Below, in pieces: positions 10,475 to 21,750 of a DNA stretch of 64,000 nt. Location: NCBI GenBank assembly GCA_002794785.1, contig NBBA01000013.1, forward strand, positions 558,001 to 622,000, in the 5' to 3' direction. Below the pieces are notes generated by a model. That model saw nothing but the letters and a program-made list of their open reading frames with translations. It searched no databases and was not told the origin of the DNA. Position numbers and translations under genes: made by a program. Source of the stretch: Coniferiporia sulphurascens (Eukaryota > Basidiomycota > Agaricomycetes > Hymenochaetales > Hymenochaetaceae). Positions within the stretch are counted from its first letter, which is position 1, and each line of letters starts with the position of its first letter.

Positions 10475-12667
10475 ATGGCAAATCCCCCCGATGAACGTGC
10501 TGGTCTGCTCAATACCAACGGCGACACTCTCAATAATTACACCGGTCAGCTTCCCTTTTCTCGCCGTGTCCTACGCACCGTCAAAGCAGAAGGGGAGCCC
10601 AGCTGGGCCAAATCGTTCAGATTTTTTTTCTTCGGCTCGTGGTTCAACGTCCTCCTCGTCTTCATCCCTCTTAGCTTCATCTCCCACCTTCTCGACTGGG
10701 ATGCTGCCCTGCGTTTTAGCTTTTCCTTCATTGCAATCATGCCTCTCGCCAAGGCACGTCACTTTATACATTGCGTCTCTGAGCCTCAATGGAACCAGGG
10801 CTAAAGTACACCATCATTAGCTTCTGGGGGACGCCACAGAACAGCTCTCACTCAAACTTGGCTCCACCCTTTCCGGCCTCTTGAACGCGTCCTTCGGCAA
10901 TGCTGTCGAAATTATCGTTGGAATTGCGGCGCTCATGCAGGGTGCGCGCTTTGTTCCGACCTGCACCCCCCTTCGTCCCTTTCATAATTTCTCACACTGC
11001 TTTTAGACGAACTGCGCATTGTCCAAACCTCGGTAAGTCGGGTCCGGCCCTCGTAAGCAACATCTTCTCATAAGCGCGTTCCAGATGCTCGGGTCTATAC
11101 TATCGAATCTCCTCCTTGTCTTGGGTTGTTCATTCTTAGCTGGTATGTAGCACCGCTCCACCTTCATTCAGTTACTAATTTTAAACCCGCTGAAAGGCGC
11201 TTACGAGAGAAAGGAGAATGAGTTCTTATCCTTTGCTGCTCAAACGTGAGTCGTAAAACGTATCATTTATGCCACGTCTGACCGAGCCCTTGTTAGATCG
11301 AGCTCAGTGAGTTGATTAATGAACGCCCTAGAGTATGAGCATAACCTCATCTACTTTAGCTCATGACTCTCGCCTGCATCAGTACGAGCTCCCGTCTTTT
11401 CTTCCTCTCAAGTGATACTTACACCTTGAAAAGCCCTTGTGATTCCCGCAGCGTACCATAGTTCAAAGGAGTCAGCGGAAACGCCTTTCAGTGGCGAATC
11501 ACTCAAGAACATGTTTAGTTCTTCTGATCTGATCGGCAGCGAATCCACGGTATCCCTGGAGAAGTCGATCTCCGGTCTTTTGACCATTTCACGTGGAACG
11601 GCCATAGTGTTGCTTATTGTTTACATAGCCTACCTCTTTTTCCAGGTGAGTGTCCATCTTATTCGTGTACAAAATCATTGGGTTGACTTCCCTCTGTGCA
11701 GCTCAAAACGCACGCTAATCTCTTCCGGGAGGATACCAATGGCCTGTCGGAGGATGTGGAAACGCCAGAGATGAGTGTCGTTGCTGCGGGCACAGCGTGG
11801 GTCATCTTGAAAACGATTGAGACGATCCAACTGATTGCTCATGTGTTGACAGACTGCTCGCTGTTACAATAATCACTTCGTTCTGCGCCGATTATCGTAT
11901 GTCCTCCCTGATCATCGAACTCAAACGTGCTTAACAATCCTTTGCGCAGTGGTGGCATCTATTGAAGAGGTGGCGACACGGTATCACATTCCAAAAACGT
12001 TTATAGGCATTATCCTTCTTCCGATCGTGTCAAATGCTGCGGAACACGTTACATCGGTGTGGATGGCAATGAAGGACAAAACTGAGCTTACTATTGGCAT
12101 TTGCGTCGGAAGTTCGATTGTAAGTGAACTTTCCGACGGCTTATGTAATGGCCAATGACGCCCATATTAATATAGCAAATCGCGATTTTTGTTGTTCCGC
12201 TTCTCGTCATTGTTGGTTGGATGTGAGTCTTCAATGGTACACTACATTGTGCTGCGTTCTCAACTGCTTCTCCTTAGCTCGGGTCACGAACTTACGCTTT
12301 TCTTTGCCGACTTCGAGGTCTGACAACGCGCCGTTCTTATTTTCTTCCGCTCACTAACTACGGAAACACCAGACTATTGTTCTTTTCGTCTCTGTGCTTC
12401 TTGTGAACATGCTGATCATGTGTGTACCGATTATCCACCCTCCTGGTTGTTCTCTATCTGACAATCTGCCGCAGGGACGGGAAATCAAACTACATGGAAG
12501 GCCTCATGTGAGCTCAGCAATGTCTATTCATTGTTCCTTCTCACACGCGCATTGAACCAGGCTGATCACTCTTTACTTTGTGATCGCACTGGCCTGTAAG
12601 TGTCCTTTTATTTCTTCTCGCTTGTTTCCACTGACTGAGTGTTGTCGTCATAGTCTGGGTATCCTGA
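10475..12667 (+). CDS. VCX1: Vacuolar Ca2+/H+ antiporter, VCX1/CAX type
   Basis: Cation/proton exchanger that loads Ca2+ into the vacuole using the proton gradient. It has a hydrophilic N-terminus ([12 protein letters not shown]), then about eleven membrane segments in two Na_Ca_ex halves joined by an acidic Ser-rich loop. Both signature ion-binding motifs are intact: [15 protein letters not shown] in the first half and [15 protein letters not shown] in the second, with [12 protein letters not shown] before the first. It ends [20 protein letters not shown]. The gene is cut into many small exons by introns of about 50-60 nt, so each piece looks broken unless spliced. The start at 10475 gives the normal CAX N-terminus without a signal peptide. 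No inactivating change seen. Confidence 0.93.
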
Positions 12668-13186
12668 AAAGTGTCTTTGCTAAATATTGAATTCCTTTTA
12701 ACTGACGTCCTTTGATCTTCTAAAAATAGTCCTTCGTTATTTTTCGTTCAGCTCTCCTGTATATCAGCGGTACCTCCCTCCTGCGGTTGGGCAGTCACAA
12801 CCCACAAGCTCATCCGAAACTGTCCGGCTGCCCACTTCCCATTGAAAGAGCCCCCACTCGATCCCGGATCTATCCTGTAGCCCATACCCGTTCCAACTTA
12901 CTTTCATTCTTCTTGAATATATGCACTTCCTGCCAGATACAAGTTTTTGATTAGACGCAGAGTGAGCAGGCGCCCGCTTTGACGCGGGGGATCGACGGCC
13001 GCTTCTGACTTGGGCGCTTAGATGATGAAAACTGCTGAAGCGAATTTCACGAGTGAAAAGGGACTGGATTTTCCCGGGCCGTCTGAGTTTGAATGCCGCT
13101 TAGCTTACATAATATAGATGCTCAGTCTGTAGATGCGTAGCTGCACAAGTCCGAGGCTCCTCTGAAGGTTGAATACCAAGGAAATT
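12668..13186. other. Intergenic region VCX1 / GTR1
   Basis: 519 bp between two genes on the same strand. It must hold the VCX1 3' UTR and the GTR1 promoter. I see no open frame, RNA gene or repeat worth naming. Confidence 0.5.
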
Positions 13187-14400
13187 ATGAAGAAAAAGGT
13201 GGGTGCTCGCCGAGCTCGTTTGTATGACTGGAAGCTGAGTGAACTGGAAGGTGCTCCTGATGGGAGCGTCGGGGAGTGGGAAGACCTCTATGCGATCCGT
13301 CATTTTGTACGACCGTCATCGCTCTTTCCCCAGCGCAGTCCCGTGACATATAAAACGCGTTCTGCAGCTCGAACAACCCAGCGTCCCTCACCTCTCGCCT
13401 GGGCGCGACAATAGACGTCGAGCAGAACCATGTCCGCTTCCTCGGCGACCTCATCCTCAACCTCTGGGACTGCGGAGGCCAGGACTCGTTCATGGATTCG
13501 TACCTTGCCGCGCAGCGTCCGACCATCTTCCAGCACGTCGGCGTACTCATCTATGTCTTCGACGTCGAGTCGCGCGAGATGGACAAGGACTTGTTGTACT
13601 TCCGCGATTGCCTCGACGCACTGAAGAAGTTCAGTCCCGAGGCCGTCGTGTTCTTGCTGGTACACAAGCTCGATCTTGTGCGCACGTCTAAGAAGACTAC
13701 CCTCGAGAAGAAGACGAGGGAGCTCCAGGAGGCGAGTGGGGACACGGCGATCATGGTGTTTGGGACGAGTATATATGACGAGAGTTTGTATAAGGTGCGT
13801 TCTGAGACACTATTAAACTGTTTCGGGGAAAGGGACCTCATCTTCCGTCTCGTCAAGGCCTGGTCGCGCATAGTGCATACACTCATTCCCAACGCCGCAA
13901 TCCTCAGCAAGCACCTCACGACCTTCGCCGAGGCGTGCAACGCCACCGAAGTCATCCTCTTCGAGCGTACCACGTTCCTCGTCATCGCCACCTCGCAGCG
14001 TGTCCCGGCGCCGGGCGCTCACAACGGCAACGGCACTACCTCGACAGACTTGACGGCAGACGACCCAGAAGGGGACCCGCACCAGATGCAGCCGACACGG
14101 TATGAGCGGACGTCCGAGCTGATCAAGTCCTTCAAGCACGCATGCATCCGCAAACGAGAGGAATTTCGTAGTCTAGACATGGAGCTGCCTGAATATACCG
14201 CTGTACTTGATGAGCTGACGAAGAACACGTATATTATGGTCGTCGTCCATGATCCGACGATAGGTTTGTTTGTTTGCAATTTCACTCTTAACCTGTTGTA
14301 AGGAGCTTATTCCCTCGTTTCAGAAACCGCAGCAATTAAGATCAACATCCAGCTTGCTCGCCGGAAATTTGAAGAGCTGCAGGCCGATTCGGTAAATTAG
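13187..14400 (+). CDS. GTR1: Rag-type GTPase GTR1 (RagA/B homolog)
   Basis: Small GTPase of the EGO/Rag complex that signals amino-acid sufficiency to TORC1 at the vacuole. The first coding exon is only 12 nt (MKKK), followed by VLLMGASGSGKTSM, the P-loop. Then come RLGATIDVEQN (switch I), LWDCGGQDSFMDSYL (G3/switch II) and HKLDLV (G4). The C-terminal roadblock-like half has ATEVILFERTTFLVIAT and ends INIQLARRKFEELQADSVN. Four introns (52, 61, 63 and 60 nt) leave exactly 325 codons plus stop, the usual length for RagA/Gtr1. An insertion rich in Gly/Asn/Thr follows LVIATSQRV. All nucleotide-binding motifs are intact, so the protein should be active. Confidence 0.95.
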
Positions 14401-14959
14401 CGAAAGTGTTTCTTGTCTCGACCTAATTCTGTACTTCACTTGTATACAACCGTTTTCGTCAGATACAGTATGCTTTATCGGACTAGGGGGACAATGCAGG
14501 GTTCGTTTTTACGACCACAGTAATTGTATCCGAGGTCCAATAATACACTCCTGTTTTTCAACTAAATGCTATACTTGACCATGATTCGACCGTACCAACC
14601 GACTCAGAGGCCCAGAGCGAATTAGGGCTGGTTCAATCGAGAAGACACACGAAAGCACGCTATCCGATAGATTGCATAAAACCCGAAGGCTGAATGTACT
14701 ATCAGACCACCATAATGTACAAGAGAAACTAACACTAATCATTAGTCTGCGAAAAACGCGCTGACAGCTCCCGATAACGCGCCTGAAGCATCTATGCAAA
14801 AATGCCTTCTTTTAGTATTCCATTGAGCGACCTCTTCCAAGTGAGATGGTCGCAAATTTTGAATATACAGACTTGCAAATTGGGGCAAGCAGATACAGTG
14901 AAATGAGGGTGAAGAAATAAGCAGAAAAAAATCAAAGGAGTGTTGACGTTCGAAAATCA
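14401..14959. other. Convergent 3' intergenic region GTR1 / ILV2
   Basis: 559 bp between facing stop codons, AT-rich. It contains no supported gene or repeat and presumably holds the two 3' UTRs. Confidence 0.5.
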
Positions 14960-17211
14960 TCACGTCTTTTTCGCCGCTGCTATCAACGACGGATGTAAGA
15001 TGTGCTCGTGCAGGGCCTTGCCTCCAGGCACCATCGGGAACACGTGCTCGTTGGTCTCCACGGCACACTCCATGAGGACTGGCCGCGAGTTATCATACTC
15101 GAGGAACTCCTTCATTTTTGCGGGCAGCTCTTCAGCGGTATTTACGCGGATAGCGTGTACGCCCATGGACTTTGCAAGCATCACGAAGTCCGGGTTTGTC
15201 ATGCGCGTGTGCGAGTACCGTTTGTCGTAGAAGAGGTCTTGCCACTGCAGGACCATGCCCTGGAATTCGTTGTTGAGGATAATCACCTTCACGCCGATGT
15301 TGTACTGCGACGCCGTCTGGAGCTCCATGGCGGTCATGCTGAAGGATGCGTCGCCGTCAATGTCGACGACAATTTTTTCGGGTGCGGCAACCTTTGCCCC
15401 GACAGCTGAAGGGAGACCAAAGCCCATCGTCTGGAGACAACGCTAATTTAATGTCTGAACGAGGAAGAACTGAAAGCTTAACTTACACCCAAACCACCGG
15501 ACGTAACCATGGACCTCGGCGTCCTCCAGCGGTAGAACTGAGCGGCCCACATTTGGTGCTGACCAACGCCAGTCGTGATGATGACCTGGTCCTTTTTCTC
15601 GCGAGTCTGGCGGTCGAGTTCCTCGATAACCTCCTGCGGCTTGGAGCGGTCGCCGGCCTTGCTCTTCACGTAAGTGAAGGGATAGTCCTTTTTCCACTCG
15701 CGGATCTGCGAGAACCACTCCTGACGCGGATTCGAAGAGCGGATGAGCGGAACGAGCGCGGCAAGATTGGAAATGACATCGCCAAGGATGGGGACAGTTG
15801 CTTCGACGACTTTGTTGATGTTTTTAGGTTGAATTTCGAAGTGGATAATTCCACCACGGCCTTGGAGGGCTGCTTCGCGAGCGACAGGGGCAAAGGCTGG
15901 AGATAATTTTTTTTAGTTCTGCACATCAGTCCACATTGTTAATGCAGCTCACGCACCATCAATTTTCCCAGTAACACGGTCATCAAACCGGGCGCCAAGG
16001 GCAATAATCACGTCGGCATTTTGCATAGCAAGATTGGCGTATGCGCTTCCGTGCATACCAAGCATGTGCAAGCTGCGCTTCTCGTCCATTTCATCAAAGC
16101 TTCCAAGACCGAGCAAGGTTGTCGTTACAGGAATGTGTCCATCCTTAGACAGCTGTGCAAGCAACTTTGGCCCGAGGGGTGAAGCTAGGATACCGTGACC
16201 AGCATAAATCACCGGCGTCTTTGCATTATTTATTAGATCAGCTGCCTGTTGGATCAAAGGCATGTCGATCGGAGGCTGCATAGATTGCAGGGGATTTGAG
16301 GGGAGACCAAGAGGCGACCCAGGAGTCGTGGCCTTGTAGGGAAGGGGAGTGCGTAAGATGGCTGCAGTGACGTCCTTGGGGAGGTCAACGAGGACAGGGC
16401 CGGGTCGCCCAGACGTCGCAATTTTGAAAGCTTCGTTAATGCGCCTAGGCAACTCAGAAATGTCTTTTACCATGACATTCCACTTAGTACAGCTTCGTGA
16501 AATGCCGACGATGTCCGCTTCCTGGAACGCATCCGAGCCGATGACGGAAGTGGCCACCTGTCCAGAAAATACAACCATGGGAACGCCGTCACTCATGGCG
16601 TCCTGCATTGGCGTCACGACGTTGGTCGCGCCAGGACCTGACGTGACCAGGACGACACCAGGCTTACCCGATACACGAGCGTAGCCTTCCGCCATGTGCC
16701 CTGCACCCTGCTCATGGCGGGGAAGGACGAAATCGAAATATTTTGAGTTGTAAATAGCATCAAAGACGGGAAGAATGGCGCCCCCAGGATAACCAAATAT
16801 GTGCTTGACTCCATGCCTGAGCATCATTTCGTGGAAAATCTGTCCGCCGGACATGCCGACGAAGGAAGAATCAAGAACTTCGTACGCTTGGGCATGCTGT
16901 ATGAGGGGGATCGGCTCGCGGATGTTATTTTTTGTCGGACGCTGCTGAAATGCTGGTGCCGGCTTCGGACGTCTGCATAAATACCATTAGAAGTGCTCAA
17001 GGACAGATGGTCTTGAGATATCAGCGTACACAGTGGGTGTGGCTACCGTACTCCGGACGGACGACTGGCTGAGCTGGCGGGCGTCCCGAACTCTGGTCTT
17101 CGCCTCAAATATCGAGCTCGAGATGGACGACTTGCTCCGAGACCATTGCACGGTTTGCTTTTTGGTCGCAGCGGAGGGTACGCGGAGGCTGCGCGGGACG
17201 TTAATCGGCAT
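14960..17211 (-). CDS. ILV2: Acetolactate synthase catalytic subunit (mitochondrial)
   Basis: Thiamine-diphosphate enzyme making acetolactate or acetohydroxybutyrate, the first common step of valine, leucine and isoleucine synthesis. The N-terminus (MPINVPRSLRVPSAATKK) is basic and Ser/Arg-rich, typical of a mitochondrial targeting peptide. The core begins MSGGQIFHEMMLRHGVKHI and has the catalytic glutamate in LPRHEQGAGHMAEGYARV. The C-terminal ThDP/Mg site is GDASFSMTAMELQ to IILNNEFQGMVLQWQ; the conserved Trp of this block is the site known for inhibitor sensitivity, and it is present. The first intron uses a donor inside CCCACTGT|GTACGC and joins TPTV to RPKPAPAFQQ. It ends AAAKKT. The length is about 675 residues, normal for ILV2. 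A TGACTC box lies about 107 bp upstream. Confidence 0.95.
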
Positions 17212-17598
17212 CGTCGGCGTTGCGTACGGCGGCGAGCACGGGTGGGGGGGAGCGTCGAGGAGGAAGAAGGTGAGTGAGTGCCCCCAGACGTTACTGCCGA
17301 CTTTTTAGCTGCACTAGTGACTCGACTCCTTTCCGGATAATTACTCGGCTCATTCGGCCGAACTGAGTTGGTCCGGAAAAGGAATGTAGATCACCCTTTA
17401 AAGTCCGATCAGTATTGGCTGATCTCGCCCGTGATTCTCGTTGTATCTTACGTCCCACGGTCTCTTCGCAGGAGGGTCGACTTTATTTTTCTCTCATCTC
17501 CCTTTTTATTATACAACTTCAAAATACAGACGGCTCATTTTGGTTCAGGCACGCTTTCATATAGAGTCTCGGATTTCTCTCCTACCAATTCCTATACC
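17212..17598. other. ILV2 promoter region and CE16 gene 3' flank
   Basis: 387 bp between the ILV2 start and the end of the esterase gene; both genes are on the minus strand. It contains a TGACTC element and little else that can be recognised. Confidence 0.5.
17318..17323 (+). promoter_or_regulatory. Gcn4/CPC1-type TGACTC element upstream of ILV2
   Basis: GTGACTCG sits about 107 bp before the ILV2 start codon. TGACTC is the core of the site bound by the bZIP regulator Gcn4/Cpc1, which induces amino-acid biosynthesis genes during starvation. The match lacks the final A of the full TGASTCA site, and a 6-bp motif can occur by chance; placement and target gene make it plausible. Confidence 0.4.
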
Positions 17599-19011
17599 TC
17601 AAGCACTGAGGACGGTGGATATCGCGTGCGCCAGAATACTATCGTGTAAAGTTTAGTAGGTGGTTAGCGTAATTTGATCGCACTTACTTGTGAATTGTGA
17701 AGAGAGGATGGAGCGTGTTAAGCCAGCTGATTGAGTATAATCAGCGATTTGCTTAAAAAGATGTACACTGAGTACGTAAAGACCTACAAGTAGCTGGACA
17801 CAGGCGCACACGGAGAAATCTGTGTCGTAATTCCTGGTGTTCCATTCTGATACGCGTCGCAGAACCCCGTAGAATTCACAAAGCCAAATGCCTCTGCATT
17901 GTCCAGGAGAGTATTGAAAATCGGCCGTGTGTCAAAGACAGTGACTTGATCAAGATCAGGGTGTTTCGCCTGGAAAGCTCTTACGTTCTCTGCCAGCTGA
18001 GTGTTGTAAATTGCAAGTGCGCTTATTATCTGGGACACGGCCGTGGGACCTTGTTCAATAAGCAACGGGGCGCGGTTCGTTGGTGGAACAGTCAGAAACA
18101 GGAAGGAGCGGGCGCCCTGCTGAAAAAGGTCTTCGACCTTCAGATAGATCAGAATGATATTACACCCCTACGAAGCGGATAGACGGACCTGTCCAAACAA
18201 TCGCGCCATTAACACCTTGGTGAAGCCGGCTTGGGTGACATTTGTCTGACACCCTGGTGAGCTAAACGATTATATTGTCGATGGCAAGATCATACCCAAT
18301 CAAAGGAGTTGCCCTTCACAGAAGATATGTCAGTGAAATGCGACTGTTCACGCAGACGTTAACGTACGACATCATTGATTCCAATCCAGATCGCAAAAAG
18401 GCTATTATTACTGCTCCATTGCGCACCTATTGGCTTTGATGCAAGGATCTGATTGAATTGCGTGACTTGATCGACAATGGAACTGAGAAGTATTTATTTA
18501 TGAGTCCGATATAACGCTCTGTGAAGACTTTGCCCCTACAGAACTGTCGGTTCGAATGGTGTAACCTAAGAATATCGGAGTCAGTGGGCGCCTTACAGCG
18601 CAAGGCAGAAGGACGAAAGCATGTGTGCTACCAGATTCGAGTCTATCGTAGCCCCACCAGACGCCAGGTTAAAGACTTTTGTATCTGTGACATTATATGT
18701 CCCGCCTTGTGACTTGTTTTAGTACGGGAGTCAATGAAAGGAAATCCAACAAACCTAGGAACTGCACCCAGTTCTGGCCATTAGAAGACGTCTATAGAAT
18801 AAACGACTGGTCTCTGTCTACCGGCTTGAGAGGATGTGTCATGGCTCACAAATCCTGGCACGGGCGAGTCAACACCGGCAGAAATATTGAAGCCATCGGT
18901 CGTATATGAATCTCCGAATGTGAATAGAAATTCGGTTGTACCCCAAGTAAGTTTCGCGGACGCGTAGAGAGGCAAGACCCAGAAAGCTGCAAGTTCCAGG
19001 ATAGACTTCAT
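17599..19011 (-). CDS. Secreted GDSL/SGNH esterase, carbohydrate esterase family 16 type
   Basis: Probable extracellular acetyl esterase of the CE16 type, acting on acetylated plant polysaccharides or oligosaccharides. It has a signal peptide (MKSILELAAFWVLPLYASA), then the block I nucleophile in LFTFGDSYTTDGF. Next come NLASGGATIDSN (block II Gly), WIGINDVGNSF (block III Asn) and a C-terminal histidine in YFWLNTLHPLFTIHN (block V). A quick reading stops at 17784 (PVSSYL). Splicing TT|GTAGGT to CAG|CTGG and one more intron gives the missing catalytic-His segment and a stop at 17599-17601. In block V the position usually described as Asp reads Asn. About eight or nine introns; the product is about 290 residues. 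Its neighbour on the other side is AP-2 mu, head to head. Confidence 0.85.
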
Positions 19012-19630
19012 CGTGCAGAGACGGACTCAGACCAAAGGTAGTTTAGTCGATCCGCTTTTTGTACGCGAACACCAGCTTTAAATTATTTTCGCGGAGTATG
19101 AGAAGAATTCTTTACACTCCGATGAAAGCCCGAGAGGGCTTGAGATCCATGGTTTCTATGGGGTCTCGTGTTCAGAACGAAGACGCTATCGGCGTCGTGG
19201 ACGCAGTCGGGCTAAAAAAAATCTTTTTCGACTTGCGAACAAAGAGCCCGTAACAGCAGAGGGCTCCAGTCATGTGGACAGGACAAGAAAGAACCGCGAC
19301 ATCAATTTTGGCCAGACCAGGCCAGGTCATCCCGATCGCAGGCGTGTGCAAAGTCATGATCGAGAGTACTGTACGTTTAGTTGAGAAGACGAGTTCAATG
19401 CATTAATCGTGAAATTCAATTTGAGGTTGAGGCTACCTTGGCGGAAGTACTGTCATCCTCGGACTCGGAACAGAGCATCGACGACTCGGAAAGTCAAGCA
19501 CTAAATAATACCGATGTGACCTTCTGATACTTTTAACGCACGCGTGCACGTGTGCGCCGCTTAGTGCTGGCACGCGTCCTTCATCCGCGATCTTACCCAG
19601 CACTGGCAGCAGCTTAGTGGACGTTGAGCT
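19012..19630. promoter_or_regulatory. Divergent promoter region CE16 esterase / AP-2 mu
   Basis: 619 bp between divergent start codons. CACGTG occurs at 19547-19552 inside an alternating purine-pyrimidine run (CGCGTGCACGTGTGCG), about 80 bp before the AP-2 mu start. No gene is supported inside the region. Confidence 0.45.
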
Positions 19631-21451
19631 ATGATTTCGGTTGGTACATCTTTAATTTGCTGCTGGAAACTTGCTGAGGCTTCCTGCAGGCCTTCTTCAT
19701 CTTCAACCAAAAGGGGGAGGTACGTCGTCGTGTGGTTCTGGTTTAGTGAGCAGTCCTGCTGATTGACCATAATTCAATGCATTTCAGGTACTTATTTCTA
19801 GACTGTATAGGACAGACTTGAAGTACGAATGCGTAAATCTTGCACTTCACTTACATCATGGCCTAACTTTTACTTTCTCAAGACGCTCGATTGCGGACGT
19901 CTTTCGTATACAAGTCGTATCTAATAGTGATGTCCGCTCCCCAATCATCACACTTGGCTCGACGAGCTTTTTCCACGTACGAACAAACAATCTGTACATC
20001 ATGGCCGTGACAAAGTGCGTATTCCTCCGATTGCAGTCTAACTCCGACCAACTGCTCGTCAAGAAACAATGCAAATGCGGCACTTGTCTTCGAGTTCTGT
20101 TATCGTTTCATTTCGATAGCAAAGGCATACTTCGGAAAGGTGGATGAGGAGTCTGTGAAGAGTAATTTCGTGCTAATTTACGAGCTTATCGATGGTACGT
20201 TTGCACTCTTAGAGAGGGTTTCCTTCGTACCATTTGCTGACTTCCTTTACTCAGAAATCATTGACTTTGGATACCCGCAAAACAGCGAAACAGATACGCT
20301 CAAGGCGTATATTACCACGGAGAGTATTAGGGCAACGCCCGCTGCTCTGGTAATACTAATATTTTTTATTCGTCTATTCTATTACTGACTTGCACAAAGG
20401 AGGAGTCTTCGAAGATCACCACACAGGCGACCGGTGCTATTAGTTGGCGTCGGCCGGATGTCAAGTACAAGAAGAATGAAGCATTTGTGGATGTAGTTGA
20501 GACGGTGAATCTCATCATGAGTGCAAAGAGTGCGTTGTCCGGTCTATCATACCGAGTTTATTCGATCTGATGGTTGCCGAAGGCACCGTATTACGAGCGG
20601 ACGTCGACGGACACATTCTCATGCGCGCTTATCTATCGGGGACACCAGAGTGCAAGTTCGGCTTAAACGACAAGCTTGTGCTGGATGCGGCTGAACGAGG
20701 AATGAGCGATGCCGTCGAGCTTGATGACTGCCAGTTCCACCAATGTGTTCGCTTGAACGAGTTCGATTCCGACCGGACGATTAGTTTTGTACCTCCTGAC
20801 GGAGAGTTTGAGCTCATGAAGTACGGTATATCTTTACACTTGGTATCTGACCCGTCTAAAATGTTACAGATACCGATCTACGTCAAACGTAAACCTACCG
20901 ATCAAGGTCTTGCCTACGGTGACAGAAATAGGGACAACGCAAGTCTCGTACATTGTCAGTATTCGAACTAACTTCAACCCGAAACTATCCGCAACGAGCG
21001 TTGTATTGCGGATACCAACGCCTTTAAACACCACGAGCGTTGATTGCAAGGTACAGACCGGCAAGGCGAAGTACGTTCCAGCCGAGAACGTAATTGTATG
21101 GAAGTAAGCATCATTTTTGGTTTTTTGGATGTACGGTGAAATTTGACATATGTCCCAGAATTCCCCGTATTCAGGGTGGCCAAGAGTGTACTCTGTCCGG
21201 GACGGCGCAGCTCACAGCGACTACGCACCGTCAAGCTTGGGCGCGGCCTCCTATCGACGTCGATTTCCAAGTCTTGATGTTCACTGCGTCGGGTTTGCTT
21301 GTGCGTTTCCTGAAGGTATTCGAAAAGAGTAACTACCATAGCATCAAATGGGTACGCTATCTCACGAAGGCCAATGGCGGTTATCAGATCCGAGTAAGCA
21401 TCGCCTTCTGGTCGTCTTGTACTATGCTCACACTTTGTTCATCAGTTTTAG
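19631..21451 (+). CDS. APM4: AP-2 adaptor complex mu subunit
   Basis: Medium chain of the clathrin adaptor AP-2, which recognises tyrosine-based sorting signals and PIP2 at the plasma membrane. The first coding exon is 9 nt (ATGATTTCG), spliced to give [25 protein letters not shown]. The N-terminal longin-like domain continues [11 protein letters not shown] and [18 protein letters not shown]. The mu homology domain has [32 protein letters not shown] and the C-terminal [18 protein letters not shown]. Ten introns totalling 546 nt leave 424 codons plus stop, the normal size. One intron must be placed in ATGAA|GTACGG to give [14 protein letters not shown]. No lesions. AP-1 mu is the main alternative; the sequence around the mu homology domain fits AP-2 better. 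Confidence 0.93.
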
Positions 21452-21750
21452 TTAGTTAGTTATATTGCCGTACTTTATTAGTTGTTACGAGTATACACGA
21501 ACGACGGGGACATTTATGCTCTGGAGTCTTTAATCTTGTAACGGAGAATACATATATACCCTATCATCCTCAGCTTTGGAAGCATAAACATGAAGAAGAA
21601 CGGGTGCCTTATATGCAAGTCCACGTATTACGTAAGCCTTCCCTCGACGCGCCGTTTGAAGGGTTCCCAGACAGTGGTTCTCGCCGAAGTAGACTATTTA
21701 CCGCGCTCTTTCCTCTCCACCCCCCTTAACTTGCGCGGTGACGAACAACG

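Noticed and set aside
17784..18065. CE16 gene ending at 17784
   Set aside because: The stop lies in an intron; the catalytic His segment follows downstream and extends the gene to 17599.
18540..18560. GGTTCGAAT as a tRNA T-loop
   Set aside because: It lies in an intron of the CE16 gene, and no cloverleaf or acceptor stem pairs around it.
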